From positions 16,014,001 to 16,078,000 of the forward strand of contig BSBN01000187.1 in the NCBI GenBank assembly GCA_027924645.1: 64,000 nucleotides of DNA. The letters run 5' to 3'. Shown one piece after another: positions 1 through 11,927 of the stretch (position 1 is its first letter; each line of letters starts with the position of its first letter). The notes below the pieces were generated by a model. The model made no database searches. It saw only the letters and a program-made list of their open reading frames with translations, and was not told the DNA's origin. Origin of the DNA: Cunninghamia lanceolata. Lineage: Eukaryota > Streptophyta > Pinopsida > Cupressales > Cupressaceae. Made by a program: the position numbers and the translations under genes.

Positions 1-391
1 AGTCCAAACAAAGCCATACAAGCATATATTTAAAAAATATACATCGGTAGTTCATACAAAAGTATGTATACAAAGCCATCTAGGCATTCAAAAAATGTCC
101 CAAAAACTAGTTTCCAATCAGTGACTCATCCTCTCTCTGTCATTGAGTAAACCTCTTCGAAAGAAGTTCATCCAACTCGACCTGTTAATACAATTAAACA
201 ATATATGCACATTAATATAGAAAATGTATGAAATATATAACATCACATATGTAATTGATCACTTACCATCGCCTAATGATGCTTCTCCATCATCTTGTCT
301 CCAGCTTCTTTGTCCATAGTTGGATGGGTTGGAGTTGTGACCTCTTGTGAGAAGCATCAAGAAGAAAAAATGATTAAACATTAATATCAAT

Positions 392-1048
392 GCATGAAGG
401 ATATGGGAAACCTATCAGATGTTGTAGTTGCAACTGCCTTAAGAGACATGAATGCAAAGTGAGGAAGCATAGGTAGAAATTAGTATGTAGAAAAAGCTAG
501 AGATCAAAATATTAAGAAATTCAAATTAACACTAAAAATCATACCTCAGGTATAGTCAAAATAACCTATGATGCCATGCAAAAAAATCTACTATGCCATG
601 CAAAATAACCTCATTTGCAATCCTGTATAGTCAAAAACATGCATTATAGTTAAAGAAACAGGAATTTTAATTTAAAACATAGAAAAGTTTGGCAATTGGT
701 GGGTGTAAATCAAAGTGTGGAAACATAGAAAAGTGTGCAATTTGATTTCATTTTTCATACCTACTTGGTTGAACATGGTCAAGGTGTCATTGGAACCATT
801 TATCCAAAACGCAAGGAAAGTAGAGATTGCCATATACTATATGAAATATACCATATGAGATTGCATGAAGCATATGGGAAATCTGTCAGATGTTGTAGTC
901 AAATTAACACTAAAAATCGTACCTCAGGTATAGTCAAAATAACTTATGATGCCATACAAAAAAATCTACTATGTCATGCAAAATAACCTAATTTGCAATC
1001 CTGTATAGTCAAAAACATGCATTATAGTTAAAGAAACAAGATTTTTAA
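392..1048. repeat. Imperfect direct duplication
   Basis: A block at about 522-670 recurs at about 900-1048 with scattered substitutions. Both copies contain a CTCAGGTATAGTCAAAATAAC core and a GCATTATAGTTAAAGAAACA tail. A shorter upstream piece (392-430) recurs at 862-900, so the second copy lacks roughly 90 bp. The function is unknown. It lies downstream of the transposase relic on the minus strand and may be part of that element. I see nothing else in 1-1132. Confidence 0.7.
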
Positions 1049-1132
1049 TAAAACAATCCTAAAAAAAAAAAAGAAAAAAAGAACAAGTTAAGATAAAAAA
1101 ATGTCATACATGTCCATCTCGAAGTTTAAATG

Positions 1133-4112
1133 CTAGTCAAGCATACCTGAGGGGTCATCTCTTACCTTCAGAGTATCCAATATTGCTTCATGATCAGCAT
1201 TACTAATTGTCCATAGTTGTTTTAATTTTGGTTTTCCATGATGCTTTAGTAACTTGACATTTGTTGCTACAGCTAGATACAAATACATCAATATGGTTTT
1301 ATGCTTCTCAACGTCTTCAAAGGTAGGGATGCCATTCTTTCTAATAATATATGTTCGTAACCAAGTCCCAGAAATAACAACTGATCCTGTAGGATATGTG
1401 AACCCATCATCATCTATCATATGTTGTGTTATCTTTTATTTGCCCTGTACACATCATGCCAACCAATAGTCTGAGCTCTATTCATTTCCATGTGGTGCAA
1501 CAACTGCATAAACATGACCCAGTTGTACAAGGTCTGAAAGATGTTCATAGTCGAATGAGCTCTCCATGTCGTTGATGGAAGATGATTGACCTTGAGATAA
1601 AGGGCTTAAATATCATCAAATCCATGCATCTACCCACTCACTTGACTCGCAATTATCCCAATAACATTTAATACAACTCTGACAAAAACAAGCTAATTGT
1701 CACATCCAAATAGTCCATGCACTTGCATCTGAGCTTCAAAATGAATGCATCTTTGATGATTCTCTAATTCTTTGACAATCCCATTTCTCTTTTGTTATCC
1801 TGTCATCGACCAACCAAAATAACCTGCGCACTTCTTAACCAAGAGCCACTCCTTGTGACAATGCATAGTTACACCATATAATCTACATCACTGAATGTAG
1901 AACCACCTCTAATATTTAGTTGTTCTTTAAAAATAACTCTCTTCACGCATGCACCCGCTCCATCATGTTCACCTTTTCCATGCCCAGCTTCAAAAAAATT
2001 TCAAATATGAGGTATACATGTCTCTACATGTTTTCTACACAACTAATAGAATGTACAAGCATTCTTGAATTGACCGGTGCAATTATCTGACCAAATGAGA
2101 TGTTGATCCATTCTAATATCTTTTTCTTGCAAGAACCCATAAAATTGTTCAAAACAATATTGCACATACTCTGATGAATGAGATTGATCACCACTCATGT
2201 GAAAATGGTGTTCTCTGACAATCTTCCTATTCTCTTCTGTACTATTGGGGCCATGTTTGTATGTGATGTGAACAAAAATAGCAATCTGAATAAAATTGTA
2301 GTACTAGGATTGAACGTCATTTTGGGGTTGCAATGTGTAGTTTTCTCTAAAATCAACTACAAAGACAATAGTTCCAATCAGAAAAAAGTCTTTACACATC
2401 CTGAACTATTAATCTAACCATCGAGACCTGTGGCTGTGTCTGACATACTTGTAGAAAAGATTTTTCTTAAAATCATCAATAGAATCAACAATACTTACCC
2501 TTCTTACAATCAACTCACATCTAGAACCTTCACCTCCACTTTTCAAATTGTATTTCACTGTCTCATATATCTTTTTCTCAACCATTCTCTTTCCAAATCA
2601 TGCTTGCTTCCCTCATAAAAACATGATACAAACTTTGATAACCCACCACATTGTAAACACTTTTCATTTAAACAATCATTCTTATAGAAAATGGAACCAT
2701 CATCTCTATCACATAGAAATAAATCCAATAAGTCCCTAGATGACTTTGGTAGCTGAATTGCACCACACTCCTATAACATTTCGTTAGTGTGCAAAGTAGA
2801 ATGAATATTGCATAATAATTCATGGTACATAGAAAACTCTACATGATATTTGCAACATGTATTACGAACTTTAAGAGGAACACAATAAAATGGCTTAAGA
2901 GATTCAAATGTTCTTTGTGAGATTGTCGTACCTAGGTGTGTTTCACAATATTGTTTGTACAATGTTGTTTGGCTACAGTCCAAGTAATGTTTAGGATGTG
3001 GTGTGCGGTCTTTATCATCAATTCTTAACTTTAAAACATATTTTGCATTAGGTGATACCCTAGAGTTAGTGTCCCAAAACCGTTCAATTTCTTCCTTTGT
3101 ACTATTGATTAGCTTCTTGTCAACTCATGGAAGACTACCACTAAAAGCCCAAGTATCATTTCCAAGAGGGCTATCTAGCCTTGATCTTAATGCTAGTGCT
3201 TTTGACAATGTTTTACGATTTAATCTTAAGTCAACACAATTTTCCCTCATTAATCAAGCATTTCTTAATTGTTTGCTTACTATTGAGGTTGTTATTACAC
3301 TACAAGAAACTGTTTTATCTTTCTCCTTGCTAGTCTTTCCAATAGAATTGAGTGCATTGAAAATGCTTCTAACAATAATTTTATTCCAATCGGACACTTT
3401 GTTTAACCGAATCTTTAATTTCTTTATTAAAGGTCTCATTTTGTACATTTTTAGTAATTGCACAAAAAGTTGGCATTGTTCGGTTAATGTTTTATTCTCA
3501 AAGTATTCATTGAAGATTTTTTAAGCCCACAACCAAAGCATTTGTGACAATCTCTTGCCTTCAAGTTTTTCCATTATGTTTTCATCAATTTCAAGTAACC
3601 ATTTTGGGGTTCTTGGGAGTTTTCCAATTTCATCACACTTATTCTCTTCTTGACAAATGTTCTCTCTTCTTATGAAATTTGGCGATACATTAATTTTCAT
3701 TATTTCAGCCATGTTATCAACCTCATCCATTTTATCAACAAATGGATTATGGAGTGCAAATTCAATATCATGAGGTTCATATCCACTTTGTTTAAGCGCA
3801 CCTCTTTATTTTTCTTTTTCTTCTGTCCATGGTATTGCTCTTATCAATAGGTGTTTCATAACATTTTACAACATTTTCATTTGCAATATCATGGTGAATT
3901 TCATTCTTATCTAACATTTCATTATAATCAAAATTAACATCTTCAATTTGCATGTCATTGGATGGTAAAGAAGAAGCTTCACCTTGATGAGCATATGCTA
4001 AACCTGCTCTTCCAATCCTCTTCCTTGCCCTATCATTTTCCCTAATTGCTTCAATTTCCTTCAATGTAACTTTCCTCCTCCTTTTTGCTTTATGATGACT
4101 GTTGCTCCCCAT
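1133..4112 (-). pseudogene. Decayed DDE-type transposase, relative of the intact copy at 59620-62717
   Basis: Conceptual translation of the minus strand, across several frames, runs colinear with the whole 991-residue transposase of element E. It has a basic N terminus (KAKRRRKVTLKEIEAIREND, from 4112), the LLEIDENIMEKLEGK segment (near 3580), a PHPKHYLD motif (near 2945) and a Cys-rich region. The presumed catalytic blocks follow: VDFRENYTLQPQ (near 2350), LIWSDNC.GQFKNA (near 2080) and EAGHGKGEHDGAGACVKR (near 1960). The C-terminal block YPTGSVVISGTWLR...DHEAILDT lies at 1133-1420. Two stops sit at positions that are Trp in the intact copy (TGG to TAG or TGA), and frameshifts separate other blocks. 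The Gln-X-Gly-His junction near 1525 is continuous, so the intron present in the intact copy is absent here. It cannot be functional. Confidence 0.85.
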
Positions 4113-4289
4113 TAGGGGAAAAGATCACCCTTATGATTGTAACAAGCAAATTGTGTCTCCAAAAGTGCATAAAAATATTTTTTTCGCTATCATAGGCATA
4201 AATCACGAGTTTTTCAACAATAGATGGTCTGTAGGCACAGATGTCGGGACCAACAATATTCCTTTTGTCTTTTTTTTTTGCATTTACAT

Positions 4290-4441
4290 AATGGATATCC
4301 ATTTTAGAAATGGATATCTGTTAGTAAATGGATATCCATTTATTAAGCCAATTCTTTGGGCAATAGTCACCCAGCAATGTCCATATCACTTCTATAAAAC
4401 AAATATCCATTTTTTAAATGGCCAAAATGGATATCCATTTT
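4290..4441. repeat. Cluster of ATGGATATCCAT palindromes
   Basis: Three palindromic units lie within 152 bp: AATGGATATCCATT at about 4290, the perfect AAATGGATATCCATTT at 4326-4341, and the perfect AAAATGGATATCCATTTT at 4424-4441. Half units occur at 4308-4319 (AAATGGATATCT) and 4402-4413 (AATATCCATTTT). The cluster starts about 180 bp upstream of the relic transposase start (4112, minus strand). It may be the promoter or the terminal inverted repeat of that element, as the CG palindromes are for element E. This is inference from position only. Confidence 0.6.
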
Positions 4442-7400
4442 GTTTTCCTCAATTTAAGCATGAAAATATATACATATCTACAAAGTATACAACTATATAC
4501 ATAAATGAGAATAGGAGATGCATAAGAACACATAAGAAGGAAAAAATAAATGTTAAAATACATATATAAATAAGTAAAGAATAAGAATGCTAAATGTGTA
4601 AGAACCATAAGTATGTTTAAGTATTAGAAACATCATGATAAGCATAGAATATGGATACATAAGAGATAGAGATCACAATCATAGATCATAGGAACATAGG
4701 GATAACATGGATATATAGCATAGGGATATATAAGTAAATAAGGAACATGGAAAAATATAGGTTCTAAACATAGAACATAGAGACTTTTAGGAACCAAACA
4801 AGGCATAGAGGACAACATGGGAGGTAAGGATTGAATATATGAAAGAATAGGAGATAAACAAGTAACATAGGATAGCATAAATAGTAATCATGGAAGATAG
4901 GAACAACAAGTCATATAGGAAGAGACATGGAAAGAATTGAAAGGAAAAATGTCCCCACATGGGTCCAAACAAAGATCAACCAATAAAATTAGAGAGATAA
5001 CCATAAAATAGGTCATCCCCACCCCAACAAGTAATATCAAGTTCTTTATCCTCAAGTAAATGTATTTATTTAATAAGAAGTGGTTCTCTTAGTGAAAAAA
5101 ACTAGCAACATGTGAAACTATTGAATTATTTTTCTATATCCATTGTGCTTTCTTCTTTTGAGGTGGCTCCATAGAGAGATTTTGCATTTGCTTTGCCACA
5201 GTTCATTATTAAGTATCTAGGAAGGAGTAGTTCCTTTGGATTGAAATGTGGGTTTATCATACATAATGTCCTTGTTAATCTCTTGATTTCTTGGTATGTG
5301 AGGAATGTGTTCTTAATAAGATCATTGGAAGGCATGCATATATCATGACCTTAATGCTTAAACATTGTAGGATGTGCAACTTGAGTCTCAAGCATTTTTC
5401 ATCATAAGTTCTAGAATGAGAAGGTGCATAAGTAGCTTCTTGATTCTTGTTCATATTTTTATTCTACTACTCTTCAATAACTATAAACTTTAACAACATG
5501 TCTTCATCAACAACTATTTGACTTTGTTAATGACTACTCAACTTCATCAGCAAGGGAAACTTTGGTAGTAAAGTGCCACTTCTACAGTAACGAAAAAATT
5601 AGGACATGACCCCGATCGTCTAATTATTTCAAATAGATCCAAATTAATTGCTTAATTTTAGATCAATATGGGTTTGACATCTATCGTCACCTTGTCCACA
5701 TGATCCATGCACCACACGCATGTACATATGTATAAAAGTATAGACAAGGAAGAATAAGATAAACATTGCACATGTGTACATGCCTTCTTCAATTCAATAA
5801 AGTAATTTGTTCAAAGCCTTTAATGCCTTTGAATATATGTATTTGGATTCTAGACTAGGGATTCATTTTATTATTCTATATACTTGTGAATTACCATCTA
5901 ATTTGAATGTTTACACACTAATCCACCTAGGTATCAACTTAATAAAGCTCTGGATATAAGCCATTATTTGATTTGAGTAATTTTACTTTGGACACATTTG
6001 TGAAGACTCCTAAAGAGCCTCCATATTAAATTGTAAATATGATATAGCCTCCATATAAGCAAAAAGATGATATATAATTTTAGTTTGTTGAAGTCCATGT
6101 TTCACTTATTGATGAGGACTCTGTTACACCTAAAGTTGAGTCCTTTGTTTGGAACTTTGAAGCATGCAAAGAGGCAAGTGAATTGTAATGCTTAAGTAAA
6201 CACGAGTCTCAACATGATGTAGTTCAACTTGATAATGTTCATGTCTATTTATGTAACACATTTTAGTTTGTGTTGCATGAGGACTTCCTTATTCATGCAT
6301 ATCAAATTTCTAATTAGGTATATTTTTCTAAAGTGTATGAGTTTGAGGCTTTCAATTTTTGTATTGACTTACTTGAAGATGCTAGCAGCCATGTGAACAT
6401 AATTAATATGGGATCCAAGAGTTGTCCATTTCCTATGCATTTGGAGTTGATTGTTGGCCCTTATGATTGTTTACATCATGTTGGCCTAGCATTTGAATAG
6501 TTGCTTCATGACATGGATGGGAATAGATCATGCTCCTACTACCTATGGCTAAATTATATTGATGACTCTAATGAGTTTGACTATTAGCTTTAAGAAGTAG
6601 TGTCATGGTCATGTTTGGATGTGCAAGATACTTCATGTTGTAGTTAAAAGGTGGATACATAATCAAGTCAAGATTGGGAATCTCATTCATGAAGGTTATT
6701 TTTTACAACTTGGAAGGAGATGTACTTTATTTTATCTAATGTAGCATGCAAATGAATCTCCCCACAAGTCTTGACTTGCAACATGTTCTTGATGTTATTT
6801 GCATGACATGCTTAATTTGTCCTCTCGTATGCTTTTAGGACAATTAGCTACAAGTTTTTATTTTTATGCTTTGTCCTAAGGGTTCTAAGTTGTGTTCCCT
6901 TTATCAAGTTGTCTATAAATATTGGTGCATGTTTGTGTATCACCCCTATGTTTTTGGACTTCCCCTTTTCCATTTTGGTCTATATCCTAGAACTTTTTTG
7001 GATTTTCATAGTGTCAACATGTGATACTCATCCTCAACCAAAGCTTATGTTGGAATTATTTTTTGTCTAACCTTCTGATATACATATGCGCTCTTCTAAC
7101 TCGTATGAACCTTGGTGTATATGTTTTTATGCTTTAATTCTCAGTTTAGATGTTCATTGTTATTCTCCATCATTAAGGTTTCATTTTGAGCATAAGCCTC
7201 TTATGGTTAGGGTTTAACTTGTACATTTTCTCATTGCATGCACACCCTTATTCTAAGCGTTCCTTGATGTTTATATATCTCTTTGCATGGCTCTATGTAA
7301 TATACTTAGACCATTTGTATCATGACACGTGTTATCCTAGTGATGCCAACATTGGTGGGCCTTGATGTTTATTTGTCATGGGTGTATAGTCTCTCATGTG

Positions 7401-7941
7401 GCTTATGTGGATTCATTATTGGCTCTTTGCTTGCCATGTATTTCCTTTGATGGTGATGGGCCCAAGCATTTATTATGTTGGCTTTACAATATGAGGTGTC
7501 ATTCCAACTTGGTGGTGACTATTCTCCTACAAGATAGTCAGGTATACTTCATGGTAGAGCCTTCATCTCATAAGAACACATAAAACCAAAAGCTTTGAAC
7601 ACTTGGTTTTGGGCAATCCCTAAATGCCAGAAACAAATATCCATTTTTAGCTACCAACAACCTTTTAAACATTACTGTATACAGTGAATAATTATACAGT
7701 AATTGTATGGTATGCACAACAAGGTTTTTAGCCTTTCAGAGGTAAAAACAACATACTTGGCGACTCAAATCTTTGATTTTCAAGCAGATCTAGTGAACAG
7801 TACATGAAAAGAGTTACATACTGAAGGATCGGGTGTTTTCTTTAGTATTATTAGCCTTTGGAGGCAAAATTATCAAACACCATGGTGACTCTAAGCATAT
7901 ATCAGCCGGTTTCAGTAGGCCAAGAATCTACAATGAACTAG
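4442..7941. other. Non-coding stretch, no supportable gene
   Basis: AT-rich DNA with A-rich, GGAACATAGG-like low-complexity sequence at 4560-4920. I see no long frame with a recognisable motif. Near the right end, two exon-like segments, AGCCTTTCAGAGG (about 7729) and AGCCTTTGGAGG (about 7851), resemble each other, and the second is followed by about 85 open bases up to the LTR of copia A. I do not recognise a product. A 39-bp piece (7654-7692) recurs at 46259-46297. Confidence 0.5.
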
Positions 7942-8187
7942 TGTTAGTGTATTAAGTTTTTAACATAGGGATAATTGGTTTTTCCTGTAGGGTGGTTTTT
8001 TCCCGTATCGGGTAGTTTTCCCACCCATCAAATATTTCATGCCTTATAAAGGCTTGTACACTATGTAGTTTAAACATCTCATCCGAATATATTTTCATCT
8101 TTGGTGAAATAGCTTCTCCTGTGTTGCTTCTCTCATTGTGAAGGTTTCTCTTGGTTTGTAGGTGCTCCTGGGTGCTTTTCTCTAACA
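7942..8187 (+). repeat. 5' LTR of copia A
   Basis: The 246-bp segment begins TGTTAG and ends CTAACA, so its terminal 6 bp are inverted repeats of each other and it has the usual TG...CA ends. It contains a TATAAAGG-type signal near 8044 and is followed immediately by a copia primer-binding site. No 3' partner remains in the window. Confidence 0.85.
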
Positions 8188-8199
8188 TGGTATCAAAGC
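8188..8199 (+). promoter_or_regulatory. Primer-binding site of copia A
   Basis: TGGTATCAAAGC directly follows the LTR and differs by one base from the usual copia site TGGTATCAGAGC, which pairs with the 3' end of initiator tRNA-Met. Confidence 0.85.
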
Positions 8200-9391
8200 C
8201 CGTCTTCTGCAGCCACCTTTCGATGAGAGTTTTCATTGAGTTTGAGATCTATTTTTTTTTCTAGGGCAATTGTTTAGAGATTATTTTCCTATTATCCTTT
8301 GGCAAATATCATCTCTCTGCTCTAGGGTTTACTTCGTTTGAGAAAAAGTGGATTTCTTATTTTTTTCTATGCGGTAGAGGATAAATTTTTTGGTGCAAAG
8401 ACCTTTACTACCAGTGCATAGTTCATACAAGAATGACATGTGTTTTTGGTGGTTCTTCTACCTTTTGATCTCCGCATGAAGAAAACTTGGCATCCCGATG
8501 CCTAGTGTGAAGCACAGCCATCAATAAGGCTCGATCCTCACGCCCCTTTTAAGAGATCTATATTCTACCTGCACTCTTTTATGATTTTTGGTAGAGATAA
8601 TCTGTGGAAGATCTATTCCTTTGGAAGCACTAATTTGTTGCAGATATTTTGATGCGTATTGGTTACCTAGAGTTGTTCATTGCTAGGGTTGTGCAGAGGT
8701 TGGCAGATTGGAGGCCTTTGATTAGCCGATATATCCAATTTTTCATCAGACTTTATATATTTTAAAGTTTGATATCAAAAAAATTGCTTAGGGTTTGCTA
8801 TGGTGGGACTAGCATGAGCTAGTTGAAGTTTTCTCTAAGATCCTTAATCCCACATTCATCCCATGGAGATAGTTTTTTGCACTTTATATACTCTAGCACT
8901 TCCATTGTCTTGTGCAGTTGTGAAAAGCTTTGTAGGTAGTGTGGATTGCATTTTGTGCTCGAACTTGGAGATTGGAGATTCACTGCCAGTGGAGATACCT
9001 TGGTGATTTAAAGTCTCTTGGCCCTAGAGGCTCAATATTGTAGCCCCTATGCTAGTTGTGGTCATATGGAGTGACCGGGTGCTGGTGCTTTTGAAGAGCC
9101 GAGAATAGGCCTTTTTTTCAAACTTTGACAACTTTTACAAACGGAGTCCATTTTTGACAAACAAGACATCGTCGAAAAGCTAATTCGATGAACTTTGTTG
9201 TGAATAAGGTATTTTCAGAAAATTTTGCCATTTTTTGACAGCTTAAGTAACTTGAAGTTGCAAGCTTGTTTAATTACTTCTGTTAGTATTATTTGGCAAA
9301 TTTGGTGTTGGGAATTGCAAATTTAGTTTTTTATACATTCTGGGGGGGTGTACATTGCATTTTTAGTCCTTTGTGTGTGTCCTTGTAAACC
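8200..9391 (+). other. Untranslated leader of copia A
   Basis: About 1.2 kb between the primer-binding site and the gag ATG. No long open frame and no recognisable motif. Confidence 0.6.
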
Positions 9392-9891
9392 ATGTCAGAC
9401 CCAAGGATTGAGTTGCTCACCCCACAAAATTATCACACTTAGAAGCTCAAAATGTCATAGTTGTTGCAATCTAGGGGTCTTTGGCAAATGTTAGATGCCG
9501 ATCAACCTTAGTTCACAAAATAATTTGATCAATTTGTTCATAGAAACAAAATGGATGAGGCTAGAGGACTCATAGGTCTCTATGTGTCTGATAATTTGTT
9601 GTTTCACATTATAGAGTGTAAGAAACCTAAAGAAGTGTGGGATAAGCTTGCCGAGTTGTATGGTAAAGTCAATCAGTTCAAAACCTTGCAACTTGAAGCT
9701 GATCTCACCTCTCTCTCTCCAGATGCCTTCCCCACTATTCAGGATTTCCTTGCCAAATTCAAGTTGATTTTGTCACAGTTGAAAGGATGTGGTCATGCTA
9801 AAGATGAAAAGGAGTGTATTTTATTGATCTTGTCTAAGCTGAGAGGTCCTTTTCAAGTGTTTGCCTCTACCTTCTATTCTACTATTGATGC
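9392..9891 (+). pseudogene. gag: Copia A gag, 5' part
   Basis: Copia gag of the UBN2 type, the structural protein of the retrotransposon particle. The frame starts at ATG 9392 (MSDPRIELLTPQNYH) and is in phase with the open segment 9551-9913, which contains VWDKLAELYGKV and the typical ILLILSKLRGPF motif. Four stops lie between 9440 and 9530, in TAG or TAA codons. It breaks off at 9891 where gypsy element B is inserted, and gag resumes at 43870. The last residues of the open frame past 9891 come from B, not from gag. Confidence 0.85.
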
Positions 9892-10909
9892 TGTGAAAGG
9901 TAAAATGGGATAATCAAATGAATTATAAAAACTCAAAACATCAATGAAATGTGCAGATAAAAAGGATTTAAAACATAAGAAAGAGAGTGATACTCACAAC
10001 CTTTTTACCTTGCAATTTCCATTATTCGCCTATTCTCTTTTGATCTTTTGGTGATGAAGATGGCCCTCAGGAAGCTTGCTTCCTTGCTTCGATTCCTCAA
10101 GATGACAAGGAGAAATAACTCGGATACTTGTTGTGTTGAAGATGAGCTTCAACACAATACGAAATGGATGATAGATGGTATGAGAGTGGGGGTGCCAATG
10201 GCGCGCTATGGATTCTGCAGCATAAGTTTACTCAAAAGCTTGATATGTGAAATAGAAGGAGAGGGTTGTATTTATAGACTTGTGCAAGAGAGGATCAACA
10301 ATGTAGAAGAAATAAGGAGATCAATGGTAGAGGATGTTCGAGAGAATGTGCCTAAATAGAAGAAGGACATGTGTCATTCAAAAGGATGCTTTGTTGAGTT
10401 AACTGCTTTCTTGATGAGGATGAGTTTTTATTTCTTAAATTAGAATATGTTTTTCTAATTTAAGAGTTTTGTTGATAGTTTTAAATCAGTTAACTCAGCT
10501 TTTGCTTTTGCGTGACAAGAATTTATTTTTAGAAGATATTGAAGATTTTTTAGAAGATAAGAAAGCATAATTAAATAAATAAATTTATTTAATTACTTGT
10601 AGATAATTTGGAAGAATAAATTATATATATATATATATTTGGAGATTTAATTTAAATAAATTTGTATTTTACTTAAATTTAGAAGAATGGACGATTTAAT
10701 TAAATAATTAAAATTATTTAATTATTTAGAAGAATAAAGTTGATATATAGATGAAATTAATTAAATAAATGTAATTTATTCAATTAATGGGAGAAAATGA
10801 ATCAAATAAATAAATAAATTTATTTATTTATTGATAGAGGAATATGAAGATGAAATAAATATTCAAAATATTTATTTAGGTAGAGTCATGTCATTTTTAG
10901 GTGTATACA
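9892..10909 (-). repeat. Left (3') LTR of gypsy B
   Basis: 1018 bp, TGTGAAAGG...GTGTATACA, matching 39641-40453 plus 43656-43869 almost base for base and, more divergently, 48443-49494. The distal third (about 10565-10862) is a ladder of AT-only inverted repeats such as TAATTAAATAAATAAATTT. Confidence 0.93.
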
Positions 10910-10923
10910 TTTTGCCCCTCTTT
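10910..10923 (-). promoter_or_regulatory. Polypurine tract of gypsy B
   Basis: On the minus strand AAAGAGGGGCAAAA abuts the LTR start TGTATACACC, the position of the plus-strand primer for reverse transcription. The same tract sits next to the related LTR at 49495-49508. Confidence 0.8.
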
Positions 10924-11439
10924 AATATAGTGTGTTTTATCACGTTATTTCAAAGAATAAGAATTTTCGATGATGATACATGCCCTAGTTTGCCCTTGGT
11001 ACAAGTTTAACAAGATGCCCCCTTGGGAGATTGGATGGGAAGATGGAAGAAAGTGTGAGATAGACAATCTCACGAAGAAGAAGGTGAAAAACAGGTTAGG
11101 ATGGAGAAAAACAAGGCATGGTTTGGAGGAACAGACATGGGAAGTAGTCACAGTTGTCACGTAGTCAGCTATGGTTCACTTGCTATATATAGGAGCTGGG
11201 TCTACAAGTCTTACTCATTTGCACACTTGTCCTTAGTTGATTGGTCTCTTAGAGCTTAATGGAGCAGAAGAGCTAGAGTGGTCAATAGAGATATGGATAT
11301 TCTGTGCGAGGAGCACTGGTTTGAGCGAGTTTGACGGTTCGATCGACCACCTGAGGCAGGACCACTAGTATGTAGTTCATCAAAACTTGCTAAAAGTCAT
11401 TTATTAGGTTAATAAATGCTTAGGAAAAAAAGCTAAGAC

Positions 11440-11712
11440 AGATGTGCTGAACTGCAGTTTGGCACATATGCGCTCTGAAATCGCGCATATGCAGCAAAGT
11501 TGCGCATCTAAGTGATCTTATGGTGCATATGATAGATGTGCGCATATGGGCTATGCATTGGCGCATCCATTGCGGAACTATGCATGTGACACAATAAGTA
11601 GTGCATGTACCAGAACGACACATATGCGTCAAGGATTGGCGCATTCACGGTGAAGTGGCGTATAAGATATGAATTGACGCATTTGCCACCTGGTTCGGTG
11701 CATTTGCACTAG
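11440..11712. repeat. Array of GCGCATATG-type words
   Basis: Short words such as GCGCATATG, TTGCGCATCT, GTGCGCATATGG and TTGGCGCATTC recur every 15-30 bp. They are not a strict tandem repeat. The array lies in what looks like an intron of the antisense plant-mobile-domain pseudogene, and a decayed set of similar words (TATGCACCG, TGCGCC) sits in the leader of the same element at 39180-39540. Confidence 0.65.
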
Positions 11713-11927
11713 GATAATCAGTTGACTTAACGAAATTAACCCAATTGGCACCTTGATCGATGCGGCAATTGATAAGCAATCTTTAAGATTGTCAAGAATC
11801 TAGTCAAGAGATGATATGTTGTTTTGATTAATTTGATATGTTAAGTCAATAATAGGATAGTTTAATTGCTTTGAGTAGGTTTTCTTAGATATGGATTTCT
11901 TTGACGCTATGCTTTGCTTGGTTGCAG

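Noticed and set aside
3003..3524. A 173-residue plus-strand frame
   Set aside because: It is opposite the transposase relic, whose minus-strand motifs explain the openness. No feature of its own.
7851..7940. Host exon ending at the copia A LTR
   Set aside because: About 85 open bases after an acceptor-like AG look exon-like, but there is no recognisable product or matching part right of the nest.
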